Under the pieces are notes generated by a model. The model was not told the DNA's origin. It ran no database searches and saw nothing but the letters and a program-made list of their open reading frames with translations. From assembly GCA_900769955.1 (NCBI GenBank), contig CAAGIP010000153.1, positions 1 to 52,692 on the forward strand: 52,692 bases of DNA, in the 5' to 3' direction. Made by a program: the position numbers and the translations under genes. Below are positions 24,625 to 32,643 of the stretch, one piece after another. This DNA is from Spirochaetia bacterium (GTDB lineage: Bacteria > Spirochaetota > Spirochaetia > Sphaerochaetales > Sphaerochaetaceae). Numbering within the stretch: the first letter of the stretch is position 1; each line of letters opens with the position of its first letter.

Positions 24625-24661
24625 TTGACACATATTAAAAATGTGTTGATAATGAACACAT
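24625..24661 (+). promoter_or_regulatory. Promoter with overlapping operator half-sites before the acyl-CoA synthetase
   Basis: TTGACA (24625-24630), 17 nt, GATAAT (24648-24653) is a strong promoter. Overlaid are three half-sites in alternating orientation, each separated by exactly 7 nt: ACACAT (24628-24633), ATGTGTT (24641-24647), AACACAT (24655-24661). They form two overlapping inverted repeats covering both promoter elements, as expected for a repressor operator. Confidence 0.6.
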
Positions 24662-24682
24662 AATAATATTTACGGAGTTAAT

Positions 24683-26419
24683 ATGTCATTTAAGATTCCC
24701 AATCCAGATGCATACGCTTTCCTCGATGAGTACAGGGGAAAGGATTTCAATGGTGAATGGCCTACTCTCGTTGAGATGTTTGAGATCTCATGCAGGAGAT
24801 TCCCCGATAACAACTGCTTCAGGGCATTTGCTCCCAAGGAGCTTACCTTTACATATTCCCAGGCAAGGAAGAAGATCCTTGAGGTAAAGAACTTCCTCCT
24901 CTCAGAAGGTGTCAGACCCGGTGACAAAATTGCAGTATCAGGCAAGAACAGCCCCGAATGGGCAATTGCGTACCTCGCAATTCTCTATGCCGGTGCAATC
25001 GTTGTTCCCCTTGACTGCACTTACAATGACTATGATATGGAAATCCTGATGGCTTTCGGCGGAATTACCAGAATCTTCTGCGACGGTGACAGGGTTGCTT
25101 CCATCGACACATCAAAGAGAGTAGGGCTTGTTGCAAAGTACTCCCTTGAGGAAAAGAGACCTGAGGGATACAGCTACATCCTCGATCTTGAGGGTCCTGA
25201 GGCTGAGGCTTCACGGGCCAGTGAGGATGATCTTGCGGCCATCCTTTTCACTTCCGGAACAACCGGTACTCCCAAGGGCGTGATGCTCACTCACAAAAAC
25301 CTCGTAAGTGACTGTTACATCGCACAGCTTTACATGAAGATATATCCCACGGATGTATTCTACGCGATTCTCCCGATCCACCATGCATATACAATGCTTG
25401 CCGTTTTCATCGAGTCCATAAGTGTTGGTGCCGCATGTGTATTCGGCAAAAAACTTGTAGTTACCCAGCTTCTCAAGGAACTTAAGCTCGGTAAGGTCAC
25501 CATGTTCCTCGGTGTTCCCCTGCTTTTCAACAAGCTCATAACAGCACTTATGAACGGTGTCAGGAAAAAGGGTATTGTTGTGTACGGACTCATCAGGGGA
25601 CTCATGGGTATTTCCGGTTTCCTTAAGAAGGTCTTCCACATTTCAGTCGGTAAGAAGTGGTTCGGCTTCCTGCTTAAGAAGGTATCCCTTGAGAACATCA
25701 GAATCTGTATCTGCGGAGGCGGTCCGCTTCCCGCATCCTCATTCAAGATGTACAACGAACTCGGTGTCAACTTCGTTCAGGGGTACGGCCTGACTGAGAC
25801 GAGTCCGATCACACATCTTAACCCGGTTGAGGCCTACAAGGAGATTTCAGTGGGACGTCACCTTGAAGGTGTTGAAGTCAGGATCGAGAATAAGGACAGC
25901 GAAGGAAACGGTGTCATTCACCTCCGCGGACCCATGGTAATGCAGGGCTACTACAATGCACCCGAGGCAACCAGGGAAGTTCTTTCCGAGGACGGATGGC
26001 TCAATACCGGTGATGTCGGTTATGAGGATGCTGACGGATATCTGGTCCTTACCGGAAGAGCAAAGAACATCATCGTAACTGAGGGTGGTAAGAACGTATT
26101 CCCTGAGGAAATTGAAGATCACTTCCAGCTCTACTTCGATGTTGAGCAGATCTGCATAACAGGCTACATCAAGAACAAGGCGGAAAAGAGTGAGGGTATT
26201 GCAGCCATCATCTATCCTTCCGCTGAAGCAAGGAAGAACCATAAGGATGATCTTCAGGCTCACTTCGATACAATCGTACAGGAAGTCAACAAGACTCTCC
26301 AGAGCCACAAGAAGATCACGAAGGTCATCGTTGCCGATGAGCCTCTTGAGATGACTTCAACAAAGAAGGTAAAGAGATTCGTTGTTGCAAAGCAGTACAA
26401 GGACAAACTTGACAACTGA
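24683..26419 (+). CDS. Long-chain fatty acid--CoA ligase family protein (AMP-binding)
   Basis: ATP-dependent acyl-adenylating enzyme, 578 residues, of the ANL superfamily, probably membrane-associated acyl-CoA synthetase. P-loop-like motif TSGTTGTPKG at 190-199, motif GYGLTETSP, DGWLNTGDVGYEDADGYLVLTGRAKNIIVTEGGKNVFPEEIE (the A8 hinge region) and C-terminal KKVKRF with the likely catalytic Lys. GGAG lies about 8 nt before the ATG. It has its own regulated promoter and a good terminator, so it is monocistronic. A second ligase of the same group lies at 32644. Confidence 0.9.
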   Translation: MSFKIPNPDAYAFLDEYRGKDFNGEWPTLVEMFEISCRRFPDNNCFRAFAPKELTFTYSQARKKILEVKNFLLSEGVRPGDKIAVSGKNSPEWAIAYLAILYAGAIVVPLDCTYNDYDMEILMAFGGITRIFCDGDRVASIDTSKRVGLVAKYSLEEKRPEGYSYILDLEGPEAEASRASEDDLAAILFTSGTTGTPKGVMLTHKNLVSDCYIAQLYMKIYPTDVFYAILPIHHAYTMLAVFIESISVGAACVFGKKLVVTQLLKELKLGKVTMFLGVPLLFNKLITALMNGVRKKGIVVYGLIRGLMGISGFLKKVFHISVGKKWFGFLLKKVSLENIRICICGGGPLPASSFKMYNELGVNFVQGYGLTETSPITHLNPVEAYKEISVGRHLEGVEVRIENKDSEGNGVIHLRGPMVMQGYYNAPEATREVLSEDGWLNTGDVGYEDADGYLVLTGRAKNIIVTEGGKNVFPEEIEDHFQLYFDVEQICITGYIKNKAEKSEGIAAIIYPSAEARKNHKDDLQAHFDTIVQEVNKTLQSHKKITKVIVADEPLEMTSTKKVKRFVVAKQYKDKLDN

Positions 26420-26440
26420 TTACATTCATCCTATTCTCTG

Positions 26441-26469
26441 CAGGCCCACTTACGGTGGGTCTGTTTTTT
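26441..26469 (+). terminator. Intrinsic terminator after the acyl-CoA synthetase gene
   Basis: CAGGCCCAC (26441-26449) pairs with GTGGGTCTG (26455-26463, one G-T) around a 5-nt loop, followed by TTTTTT. Confidence 0.85.
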
Positions 26470-26488
26470 AAATCAGATATGGAGTATT

Positions 26489-26797
26489 ATGTCTTACATG
26501 GAATTAACAAGCAAACAGAGAGCATACCTCAGGGGTGAGGCGCAGACTATCGATCCCATCGTCATGATCGGCAAGGAAGGCCTTACCGATAATGTAAAAA
26601 GTGCACTTGATGATGCGCTTTTCCACCATGAACTGGTTAAAGTGAAGTTTCAGCAGTATAAGGATGATGTAAGGGAAATTGCCTTTAAGTGTGCTGAGCT
26701 TACAACCTCAGTTCTTGTAGCGACAACCGGCTTTACTGCCGTATTTTACCGTCAGAAGGAAAAGAGCGAAGAAAGGATTTATCAGCTCCCGAGGTGA
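26489..26797 (+). CDS. yhbY: YhbY-family ribosome-assembly RNA-binding protein
   Basis: 102-residue CRM-domain protein binding the pre-50S ribosome. ELTSKQRAYLRGEAQTIDPIVMIGKEGLTDNV is the diagnostic N-terminal CRM block (GxxG motif varies as IGKEG), and HHELVKVKF follows. GGAG lies 6-9 nt before ATG 26489; ATG 26498 is an alternative. Flanked by terminators on both sides, so it is a monocistron. Confidence 0.93.
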   Translation: MSYMELTSKQRAYLRGEAQTIDPIVMIGKEGLTDNVKSALDDALFHHELVKVKFQQYKDDVREIAFKCAELTTSVLVATTGFTAVFYRQKEKSEERIYQLPR

Positions 26798-26803
26798 ATC
26801 AAA

Positions 26804-26827
26804 AGGATCCTCTGTTTTGAGGATCCT
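26804..26827. terminator. Symmetric hairpin between yhbY and pfp
   Basis: AGGATCCTC (26804-26812) pairs perfectly with GAGGATCCT (26819-26827) around TGTTTT. On the - strand it is followed by the run ttttgattc, so it can end the pfp transcript read from the right. Confidence 0.65.
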
Positions 26828-26840
26828 CATTAATCAGGAT

Positions 26841-26867
26841 GGGCATGAATTTCATGCCCTCTTTTTT
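26841..26867 (+). terminator. Intrinsic terminator, + strand, after yhbY
   Basis: GGGCATG (26841-26847) pairs with CATGCCC (26853-26859) around AATTT, followed by TCTTTTTT. It overlaps the 3' end of pfp. Confidence 0.75.
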
Positions 26868-28512
26868 ATCTTCCCTGTTCGAGTGCGAGAGTCTTTGTCG
26901 TGATGTCACAGACTTCAGCAGGTCCATAGTACTGGATTGCACCGGGGAAGGTGAAGCAGGTATTTTCTGCCCATTCCTTTCTGTGTGCTTCAAAATACTT
27001 AAAGGGTGCACCGTCAAGCTCGACAAGTGCCTTCCTGATAACAGGCTTATATTCACCATGTCTTCTTTCGACGTTCATCATCTTCGTGATGGGGATACCG
27101 CCTGCTTCCCAGTTTGCGGGACCGGCTGAGAGGTTTGTCACTGTTGACATATAACCTGTCAGACCGTTGCTGATGAGAAGGAATGCGTTGTAGCCGAGAG
27201 AGTAGCAGTAGTCAGCATCGAAGTTGGATGGGAATGCACATCTTCCCTCGTAGCCGAAGAAGTGGTTGATTGCACTGAACTTTGCCTTTGATCCTCTGTC
27301 CTTAAGTTCCTTTGAAACCATTGTGATGAGAAGCTTCTCTGTCTCAATTCTTGAAACCTGGACGTTGCCGTGAGGATCGCGGTCCATGAGGAGCTGATGC
27401 TGGATGTCAACGGGAAGTGTCTTAAAGACATTTGCGGAATTTGCAGTAAGGTTGGACACCACAAAGCCGAACTGATCATCCCAGCTGCCGAGAACGGCAT
27501 AGTCATCCGCGCGTACGGCAAGCAGTTCATTGATTTCGGCAATAAGTACCTTGACTTCAGGAATGAACTCGATGAGACCTTCAGGTACGATTGCAACGCC
27601 GTAGTTGCAGCCCTTTGAAGCCCTTGTTTCAACTACATCCGCGATGTAGCGTACGATATCCATCATGGACTGGTTCTTTGCTTCAACTTCTTCACCTACG
27701 AGACAGATGTTTGGCTGACATTCGAGTGCGCACTCAAGTGCAATATGGGATGCACTTCTTCCCATTACCTTGATGAAGTGCCAGTACTTCTTTGCGGAGT
27801 TCGCGTCACGCTCGATGTTTCCGATAAGCTCGGAGTATGTCTTACATGCTGTATCGAAACCGAAGGAAATTTCGATGACATCATTCTTCAGATCACCGTC
27901 GATGGTCTTCGGGCACCCGATTACCTGAACACCTGTCTTATTGGCAGCCATGTACTCTGCAAGTACTGCAGCGTTTGTGTTGGAGTCATCACCGCCGATG
28001 ATTACGATAGCATTGAGTGCATGCTTTGCGGCAACTTCAGAAACGATCCTGAACTGCTCTACTGTCTCAAGTTTTGTTCTGCCGGAACCGATGATGTCGA
28101 ATCCTCCGGTATTCCTGTACTCATTGATGAATTCATCGGTGAATTCAATGTAGTCATCCTCGAGAAGTCCTGAGGGACCGCCCTTGAAGCCTAAAAGGAC
28201 ATTGTCCTTATTTGCTCTCTTGAGTGCATCGTAAAGACCTGTGATGACGTTGTGTCCGCCGGGTGCCTGTCCGCCTGAAAGGATGACGCCGACAACCTGC
28301 TTTGTCTTAACGGCCTTTGATTCTCCCTTCTTGAAGGAGATAGTCTTCATGCCGTAAGTGTTGGGGAACATCTGGCTGATCTTCTCCTGATCGGCAACGG
28401 ACTGAGTTGCTTCCCCATAGCATACTTCAACTTCATCAATCCTGTTCTGAAGGATGAGAGGCAGCTTGGGCTGATACTGGTATCTTGCTGTCTGCAGTGC
28501 AGAATAGTTCAT
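26866..28512 (-). CDS. pfp: Pyrophosphate-dependent 6-phosphofructokinase (long form)
   Basis: Glycolytic enzyme that phosphorylates fructose-6-P reversibly with PPi instead of ATP. 548 residues, as in the long spirochaetal/plant-type PFP. GVILSGGQAPGGHNVI (75-90) forms the phosphate site, GGDDS (173-177) has the Asp that selects PPi over ATP, and PKTIDGDL (201-208) holds the catalytic Asp and the Lys typical of PPi enzymes. GKA/FGFDTA and GYEGRCAFP support the family. AGGAGG sits 5 nt before the ATG, an excellent ribosome-binding site, and a -10-like TATAGT lies about 40 nt upstream. Monocistronic. Confidence 0.95.
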   Translation of the reverse strand: MNYSALQTARYQYQPKLPLILQNRIDEVEVCYGEATQSVADQEKISQMFPNTYGMKTISFKKGESKAVKTKQVVGVILSGGQAPGGHNVITGLYDALKRANKDNVLLGFKGGPSGLLEDDYIEFTDEFINEYRNTGGFDIIGSGRTKLETVEQFRIVSEVAAKHALNAIVIIGGDDSNTNAAVLAEYMAANKTGVQVIGCPKTIDGDLKNDVIEISFGFDTACKTYSELIGNIERDANSAKKYWHFIKVMGRSASHIALECALECQPNICLVGEEVEAKNQSMMDIVRYIADVVETRASKGCNYGVAIVPEGLIEFIPEVKVLIAEINELLAVRADDYAVLGSWDDQFGFVVSNLTANSANVFKTLPVDIQHQLLMDRDPHGNVQVSRIETEKLLITMVSKELKDRGSKAKFSAINHFFGYEGRCAFPSNFDADYCYSLGYNAFLLISNGLTGYMSTVTNLSAGPANWEAGGIPITKMMNVERRHGEYKPVIRKALVELDGAPFKYFEAHRKEWAENTCFTFPGAIQYYGPAEVCDITTKTLALEQGR

Positions 28513-28622
28513 GAAAACCTCCTGAAATAATTACCTACGATCATTACTATAATTTAATATCGGTATTTTTTCCATATATCATCTGCTCATCAGTACAAAA
28601 CACGATGAGATTTTACCCTTCC

Positions 28623-28631
28623 TGTGATAAC
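28623..28631 (+). promoter_or_regulatory. Extended -10-like element before the YaiI-family gene
   Basis: TGTGATAAC (TG + n + GATAAC) at 28623-28631, 8 nt before ATG 28640, with no Shine-Dalgarno; leaderless candidate. Confidence 0.4.
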
Positions 28632-28639
28632 ATTCACCC

Positions 28640-29185
28640 ATGGAAATCAGACTTTACCTCGATGCCGATTCCCTTCCGGTCAGACACAGGGAAATCATTT
28701 TAAGACGCTGCATGCGTGAAAACATTGAAGCTTACTTCGTTGCCGACAGGGATCTTCCTGACGTAAGGGAAGCTGTCAGGAAGCATACAATAGCACTTCG
28801 CGCTCCCTTCAGGGCAACTCTTTCAAATGAGGAAATAAGGAAAATCCGAAGTACTGTTTCCATGATCGTTGTCGAAGGCGGCCCAAATGCGGCTGATGAC
28901 AGAATTGTCGAAATGGCAGAAGCACCTGCACTCTGCATAACCCATGACATTCCGCTTGCCGAGCGACTTATTAAAAAAGGCATTCACGTAGTGGATGACA
29001 GGGGCAATACTCTCAATGAAGGTAATATAAGGGAGCGTATGTCTGTCCGCGAAACGCAGAAGGACTTCCGTGAGATGGGCATTTTCAATGATAAACAGAA
29101 GCATTTTGATGAAAGGACTATCCAGCTGTTCGCAAATTCCTTCGACAGGGCACTTCAGATGCTGAAAAGTCAGAAAACCAGGTAA
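28640..29185 (+). CDS. YaiI/YqxD (UPF0178, DUF188) family protein
   Basis: 181 residues. The N-terminal LYLDADSLPVRHREII...FVADRDLPD and the central VEGGPNAADDRIVEMAEAPALCITHDIPLAERLIKKGIHVVDDRGN match DUF188, a PIN-like fold with clustered Asp residues (D8, D10, D99-D100, D121 area) suggesting a nuclease-type site; no function is proven for the family. It carries a C-terminal extension (DKQKHFDERTIQLFANSFDRALQML). The ATG has no ribosome-binding site and lies 8 nt after a -10-like element. Confidence 0.85.
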   Translation: MEIRLYLDADSLPVRHREIILRRCMRENIEAYFVADRDLPDVREAVRKHTIALRAPFRATLSNEEIRKIRSTVSMIVVEGGPNAADDRIVEMAEAPALCITHDIPLAERLIKKGIHVVDDRGNTLNEGNIRERMSVRETQKDFREMGIFNDKQKHFDERTIQLFANSFDRALQMLKSQKTR

Positions 29186-29303
29186 GATCCATATTCGGAA
29201 ACAAAAGCAAACAAATATACAAGTTTGTACTTCTATATAATTTTAAATGATTATATTAGTTTGTATATGCTTTTGAATTGCGAAATATATACTGAATTCG
29301 GTA

Positions 29304-29312
29304 TGATATAAT
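29304..29312 (+). promoter_or_regulatory. Extended -10 promoter of the NarL-like regulator gene
   Basis: TGATATAAT at 29304-29312 is a perfect extended -10 in very AT-rich DNA. The 34-nt leader to ATG 29353 has no Shine-Dalgarno. Confidence 0.5.
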
Positions 29313-29352
29313 ATTTTTATAGAAAACCGAACTTTTTTCGTTTATTATTAGT

Positions 29353-29820
29353 ATGAAGAAAGTGTTTGCAGTTGAAAACGTAAGGCTTAAGGCAATGGCC
29401 GAGGAAATGGGATTCAGGTGTGAGCTTATCTCCGCTGAAAGTCCTGCCCTGAAGGACTCTCTGATCATCAGGATCAGAAGGCAGAGTGACTTTTCATACT
29501 TTGAGCCCCTTAAGGAGGCTCTGACAGGGAGGGTAAGACTCATTTACATTATCTTCAATCCTGTGGCTGATGATGAAGTTAAGGAGTGTACAAAGGGATA
29601 TTTCGTGAAAAGTGCAAAGCTGCCTGTACTTACGGTGAAGGAACACAGCTTTCTTACAGCGCTGATGAGAAACAGTTTGGCAAAAGGAGTTTGTATAGAT
29701 CTAGGTATCACAAGGGCAACTTATGCATCCTACAAGAAGAATCTTCTTTTCAAGCTGGGACTCAGGAATGTAGAGGAACTCAGGCTCTGGGCATTGATAA
29801 ACATAAGAAGCCTTGATTAA
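29353..29820 (+). CDS. NarL/LuxR-type regulator with degenerate receiver-like N-terminus
   Basis: 155 residues. The C-terminal part (about 95-150), LTVKEHSFLTALMRNSLAKGVCIDLGITRATYASYKKNLLFKLGLRNVEELRLWAL, is a GerE/LuxR-type HTH with the recognisable KLGLRN turn. The N-terminal half looks like a shortened alpha/beta receiver fold (YIIFNP strand, K-containing GYFVKSA) but lacks the phosphorylated Asp and acidic pair, so phosphorylation is unlikely. No histidine kinase gene is adjacent. It is an orphan regulator behind an AT-rich promoter; target unknown. Confidence 0.7.
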   Translation: MKKVFAVENVRLKAMAEEMGFRCELISAESPALKDSLIIRIRRQSDFSYFEPLKEALTGRVRLIYIIFNPVADDEVKECTKGYFVKSAKLPVLTVKEHSFLTALMRNSLAKGVCIDLGITRATYASYKKNLLFKLGLRNVEELRLWALINIRSLD

Positions 29821-29915
29821 AGGCAATACTGTCTGTACCTGGAAGTATTCCTTACTTTCCTAAAAGATTTCAGACTGGCTTCTGTTATTTCCGCTTTCTG
29901 CTGAGATATATTAAA

Positions 29916-29935
29916 GGTACCCGTTTCCGGGTACC
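29916..29935 (-). terminator. Hairpin after asnS
   Basis: GGTACCCG (29916-29923) pairs perfectly with CGGGTACC (29928-29935) with a 4-nt loop (GAAA on the - strand). On the - strand TTTAATAT follows, so it may end asnS transcription; the T-tract is imperfect. Confidence 0.55.
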
Positions 29936-29942
29936 CTGATAA

Positions 29943-31328
29943 TCAGAAATCAGCGCTCTTTACGTAGCGGGGATATGGAATTACGTCCCTGATGTTCTGA
30001 ACGCCTGTAACGTACTGGACAGCTCTTTCAAAACCAAGCCCGAAGCCGGAGTGGGGAACCGAGCCGTACTTTCTGAGATCGAGATACCACCAGTAGTCAT
30101 CCCTGTTGAGACCAAGCTCGCTTATACGGGAAAGAAGAACGTCAAGGTTGCTTTCCCTCTCGCTTCCGCCGATGATCTCACCGATTCTCGGAACAAGCAC
30201 GTCCATGCCCCTGACTGTCTTTCCGTCATCATTGAGCTTCATGTAGAAGGCCTTGATCTCCTTGGGATAGTCTGTAACGATTACGGGTGCCTTACAGACC
30301 TGCTCGGTGAGGAACTTCTCATGCTCGGTCTGAATGTCTGAACCCCAGTGTACAGGGAAGTCGAAGTGATCATTTTCCTTTTCAAGTACCTTGATCGCAT
30401 CTGTGTAGGTCATGTGGGCAAACGGCTTTTCTATTACGTGCCTGAGAGTGTCGATGTTACCCTTGAGAACAAACTGATCGAAGAACTCCATATCCTCAGG
30501 GTTCTTCTCAAGACACGCACTGAAGATGTACTTGAGGAAGGACTCTGCAGTTTCCATGTCACCCTCAAGAGTGCAGAATGCCATCTCAGGCTCAACCATC
30601 CAGAACTCAGCCAGATGCTTTGTTGTGTTGCTGTTTTCGGCACGGAATGTGGGCCCGAATGTGTAGATGTTCTTCATGGCCATCGCATAAGTCTCACCCT
30701 CAAGCTGACCTGAAACGGTAAGGGATGCCTTTTTGCCGAAGAAGTCCTTTGAATAATCCACGCTTCCGTCCTCAAGTCGGGGAGCCTTATCGATGTCAAG
30801 CGTGGTCACCTGGAAGGTTTCACCGGCACCCTCTGCATCGGAACATGTGATAAGAGGTGTATTGACGTAGACGAATCCGTTTTCCTGGAAGAATGAGTGA
30901 ACTGCATATGCGAGAGTGTTCCTGACTCTTGTCACCGCACCGAGGAGGTTCGTCCTGGGTCTGAGGTGAGCGATGTCACGGAGGAACTCAAGAGAGTGTC
31001 TCTTCTTCTGTAATGGATAGTCCACAGGACATTCTCCTACAAGCGTGAGACCTGTCAGCTGCATCTCAACCTTCTGGTTTCCGCCAAGGGATGCGACTAT
31101 GTGACCTTCGCATACGACTGAGCATCCTGTGGTAATGCCGGAGAGAAGATCATCATTATTGAAAGAAGCCTTGTCTATGACTACCTGCAACCCCTTGAGT
31201 GAGGAGCCGTCATTGATCTCGAGGAAACAGACGTTCTTGCTGTCTCTCTTTGTCCTGACCCAGCCTTCAGCTTTAATGATCTCATCTGAAGGATCTCTCT
31301 GTAGAATGGCTTTGATTCTTTCCTGCAT
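29943..31328 (-). CDS. asnS: Asparaginyl-tRNA synthetase
   Basis: Class IIb aminoacyl-tRNA synthetase charging tRNA-Asn, 461 residues. N-terminal OB-fold anticodon-binding domain (EGWVRTKRDSKNVCFLEINDGS), class II motif 2 (FRAENSNTTKHLAEFWMVEPE), and motif 3 (GFGLGFERAVQYVTG). AsnRS rather than AspRS is indicated by the TFRAENSNT stretch and overall length. The ATG at 31328 has GGAG 10-13 nt upstream; a start further upstream at 31391 would overlap the promoter. asnA, making asparagine, lies 5 kb away on the other strand. Confidence 0.95.
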   Translation of the reverse strand: MQERIKAILQRDPSDEIIKAEGWVRTKRDSKNVCFLEINDGSSLKGLQVVIDKASFNNDDLLSGITTGCSVVCEGHIVASLGGNQKVEMQLTGLTLVGECPVDYPLQKKRHSLEFLRDIAHLRPRTNLLGAVTRVRNTLAYAVHSFFQENGFVYVNTPLITCSDAEGAGETFQVTTLDIDKAPRLEDGSVDYSKDFFGKKASLTVSGQLEGETYAMAMKNIYTFGPTFRAENSNTTKHLAEFWMVEPEMAFCTLEGDMETAESFLKYIFSACLEKNPEDMEFFDQFVLKGNIDTLRHVIEKPFAHMTYTDAIKVLEKENDHFDFPVHWGSDIQTEHEKFLTEQVCKAPVIVTDYPKEIKAFYMKLNDDGKTVRGMDVLVPRIGEIIGGSERESNLDVLLSRISELGLNRDDYWWYLDLRKYGSVPHSGFGLGFERAVQYVTGVQNIRDVIPYPRYVKSADF

Positions 31329-31362
31329 CTTTTGATGATCTCCTATAAAAAATATGCCCACG

Positions 31363-31391
31363 ATTGTATTCCTTTCACTATTGAGCGTCAA
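31363..31391 (-). promoter_or_regulatory. Promoter of asnS
   Basis: On the - strand TTGACG (31391-31386), exactly 17 nt, TACAAT (31368-31363), about 35 nt before the start codon. Good sigma-70 match. Confidence 0.7.
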
Positions 31392-31402
31392 TAATGGGCC
31401 AT

Positions 31403-31418
31403 TAGTTAATATTAACTA
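31403..31418. promoter_or_regulatory. 16-bp palindrome between divergent asnS and ArsC-like genes
   Basis: TAGTTAATATTAACTA (31403-31418) is a perfect 16-bp palindrome, 12 bp upstream of the asnS -35 and about 45 bp upstream of the -35 candidate for the opposite gene. It could be an operator for either. Confidence 0.45.
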
Positions 31419-31462
31419 TGTGGGTATATATCATTTAGGTATATTTAATTCAGCTCACTTTG

Positions 31463-31491
31463 TTGACTTATCGCACTCCTGATGTGAAAAT
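31463..31491 (+). promoter_or_regulatory. Candidate promoter of the ArsC-like gene
   Basis: TTGACT (31463-31468), 17 nt, GAAAAT (31486-31491), about 22 nt before ATG 31514. Confidence 0.35.
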
Positions 31492-31513
31492 AAATTTTTA
31501 AGGGATAGATGAA

Positions 31514-31846
31514 ATGCTTCAGGTAATCGGAAGGGCCTCGTGCCGTGATACACAGAAAACACTTCGCTGGCTTTCAGAAAGAAGGGCGGAATATCAGTTT
31601 GTTGACCTTGCGAAAAGGAGTCTGAGTGAGAAGGAGTGGATGAGTATCTTCTCATCCTGCTCACCCGATGAATATATCGATGACAGGGGAAAATACTATA
31701 TTAAGAACGGCTATGCATGGCGTGATTACGATCCTGAACAAGAGGTAAAGGAGCACTCCGGGCTCCTGCGTACTCCGGTGCTGAGAGTTAAGGAAAAGGC
31801 TGCAATCGGATTTAATGAAGATTTTCTTAGGAAAGCCATATGCTGA
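31514..31846 (+). CDS. ArsC/Spx-family thioredoxin-fold protein
   Basis: 110 residues of the arsenate-reductase-like (ArsC/YffB/Spx) family. The single reactive-site segment GRASCRDTQKTLRWLSERRAEYQFVDL matches the family pattern xxCxxxxKAxxxL with Cys10; GLLRTPVLRVKEKAAIGFNEDFL matches the cis-Pro block. The Spx CxxC motif and the ArsC arginine triad are not complete, so the activity (thiol reductase or regulator) is open. The MBL-fold gene overlaps its end by 7 nt. Confidence 0.8.
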   Translation: MLQVIGRASCRDTQKTLRWLSERRAEYQFVDLAKRSLSEKEWMSIFSSCSPDEYIDDRGKYYIKNGYAWRDYDPEQEVKEHSGLLRTPVLRVKEKAAIGFNEDFLRKAIC

Positions 31847-32622
31847 GGTACTCCTGTCTAACAAGCGGCAGCTGCGGAAATGCATATGCCTTCTATGACG
31901 GACATGATGCCATTCTCGTTGACATGGGTCTCACGCTCACGGGTCTGAAAAGACGCCTTGAGGAAGCTGAAATTCCATATGAAGCAGTGAGAGCGCTTTT
32001 TCTGACACATCTTCATCCTGATCATGTGAAGGGGGCTGGCGTTCTTGAGAGAAACTGTCATCCCGGTATTTACATGTCTTCAAGTTCCCATGCCGGAGGA
32101 CTGTCGATACTCTCACGCCTGGGGCTTAAAGATGAAATGCTCACACTGATGGCCTATGGGGATACCGTAACAGAAGGAAACTTTACCATAACAAGCTTTC
32201 CTACGAGTCATGACTGTCAGGGAAGCGTGGGCTATCACATCACTCATGAGCAGGGATCATTTTTCATCATGACCGATACAGGCGTTATCCCGGAAGAGGC
32301 AGGGGCCTTTGCATCGCACTCCGATGTCCTTTTCATCGAGAGCAACTACGATGAAATGATGCTTGAGACGGGACCCTATCCATATGTGCTGAAGCGCAGG
32401 GTAAAGGGGGAGAGGGGACACCTTTCCAATATCCAGGCAAGGGACTTTGTGAGGGATAATGCCTTTAAGGACAAGTCAATTTTTTTCATTCACGTAAGTG
32501 CGAACAACAATACACCCGAGAAGATAGAAGAGATGATATCAACTCTCGATTCCGTCAATTCCTACACGGTTTGTGAGAGGGGAAAAAGCTATATGGGATG
32601 CATAAGCAGGCCCGAAGACTGA
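31840..32622 (+). CDS. Metallo-beta-lactamase-fold hydrolase (YycJ/WalJ-like)
   Basis: 260 residues. The N-terminal TSGSCGNAYAFYDGHDAILVDMGLTLTGLKRRLEE and LFLTHLHPDHVKGAGVL are the hallmark of the YycJ/RNase-J-like small MBL proteins (THxHxDH motif, with Pro in the variable place). TSHDCQGSVGYHI, ITDTG-like MTDTGVI and LFIESNYDEMML complete the metal-binding blocks. Family members act as 5'-exonucleases or in cell-division control; the substrate here is not shown. Translationally coupled to the ArsC-like gene. Confidence 0.85.
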   Translation: MLRYSCLTSGSCGNAYAFYDGHDAILVDMGLTLTGLKRRLEEAEIPYEAVRALFLTHLHPDHVKGAGVLERNCHPGIYMSSSSHAGGLSILSRLGLKDEMLTLMAYGDTVTEGNFTITSFPTSHDCQGSVGYHITHEQGSFFIMTDTGVIPEEAGAFASHSDVLFIESNYDEMMLETGPYPYVLKRRVKGERGHLSNIQARDFVRDNAFKDKSIFFIHVSANNNTPEKIEEMISTLDSVNSYTVCERGKSYMGCISRPED

Positions 32623-32643
32623 AAATATTAAAAAGAGGTAAAA

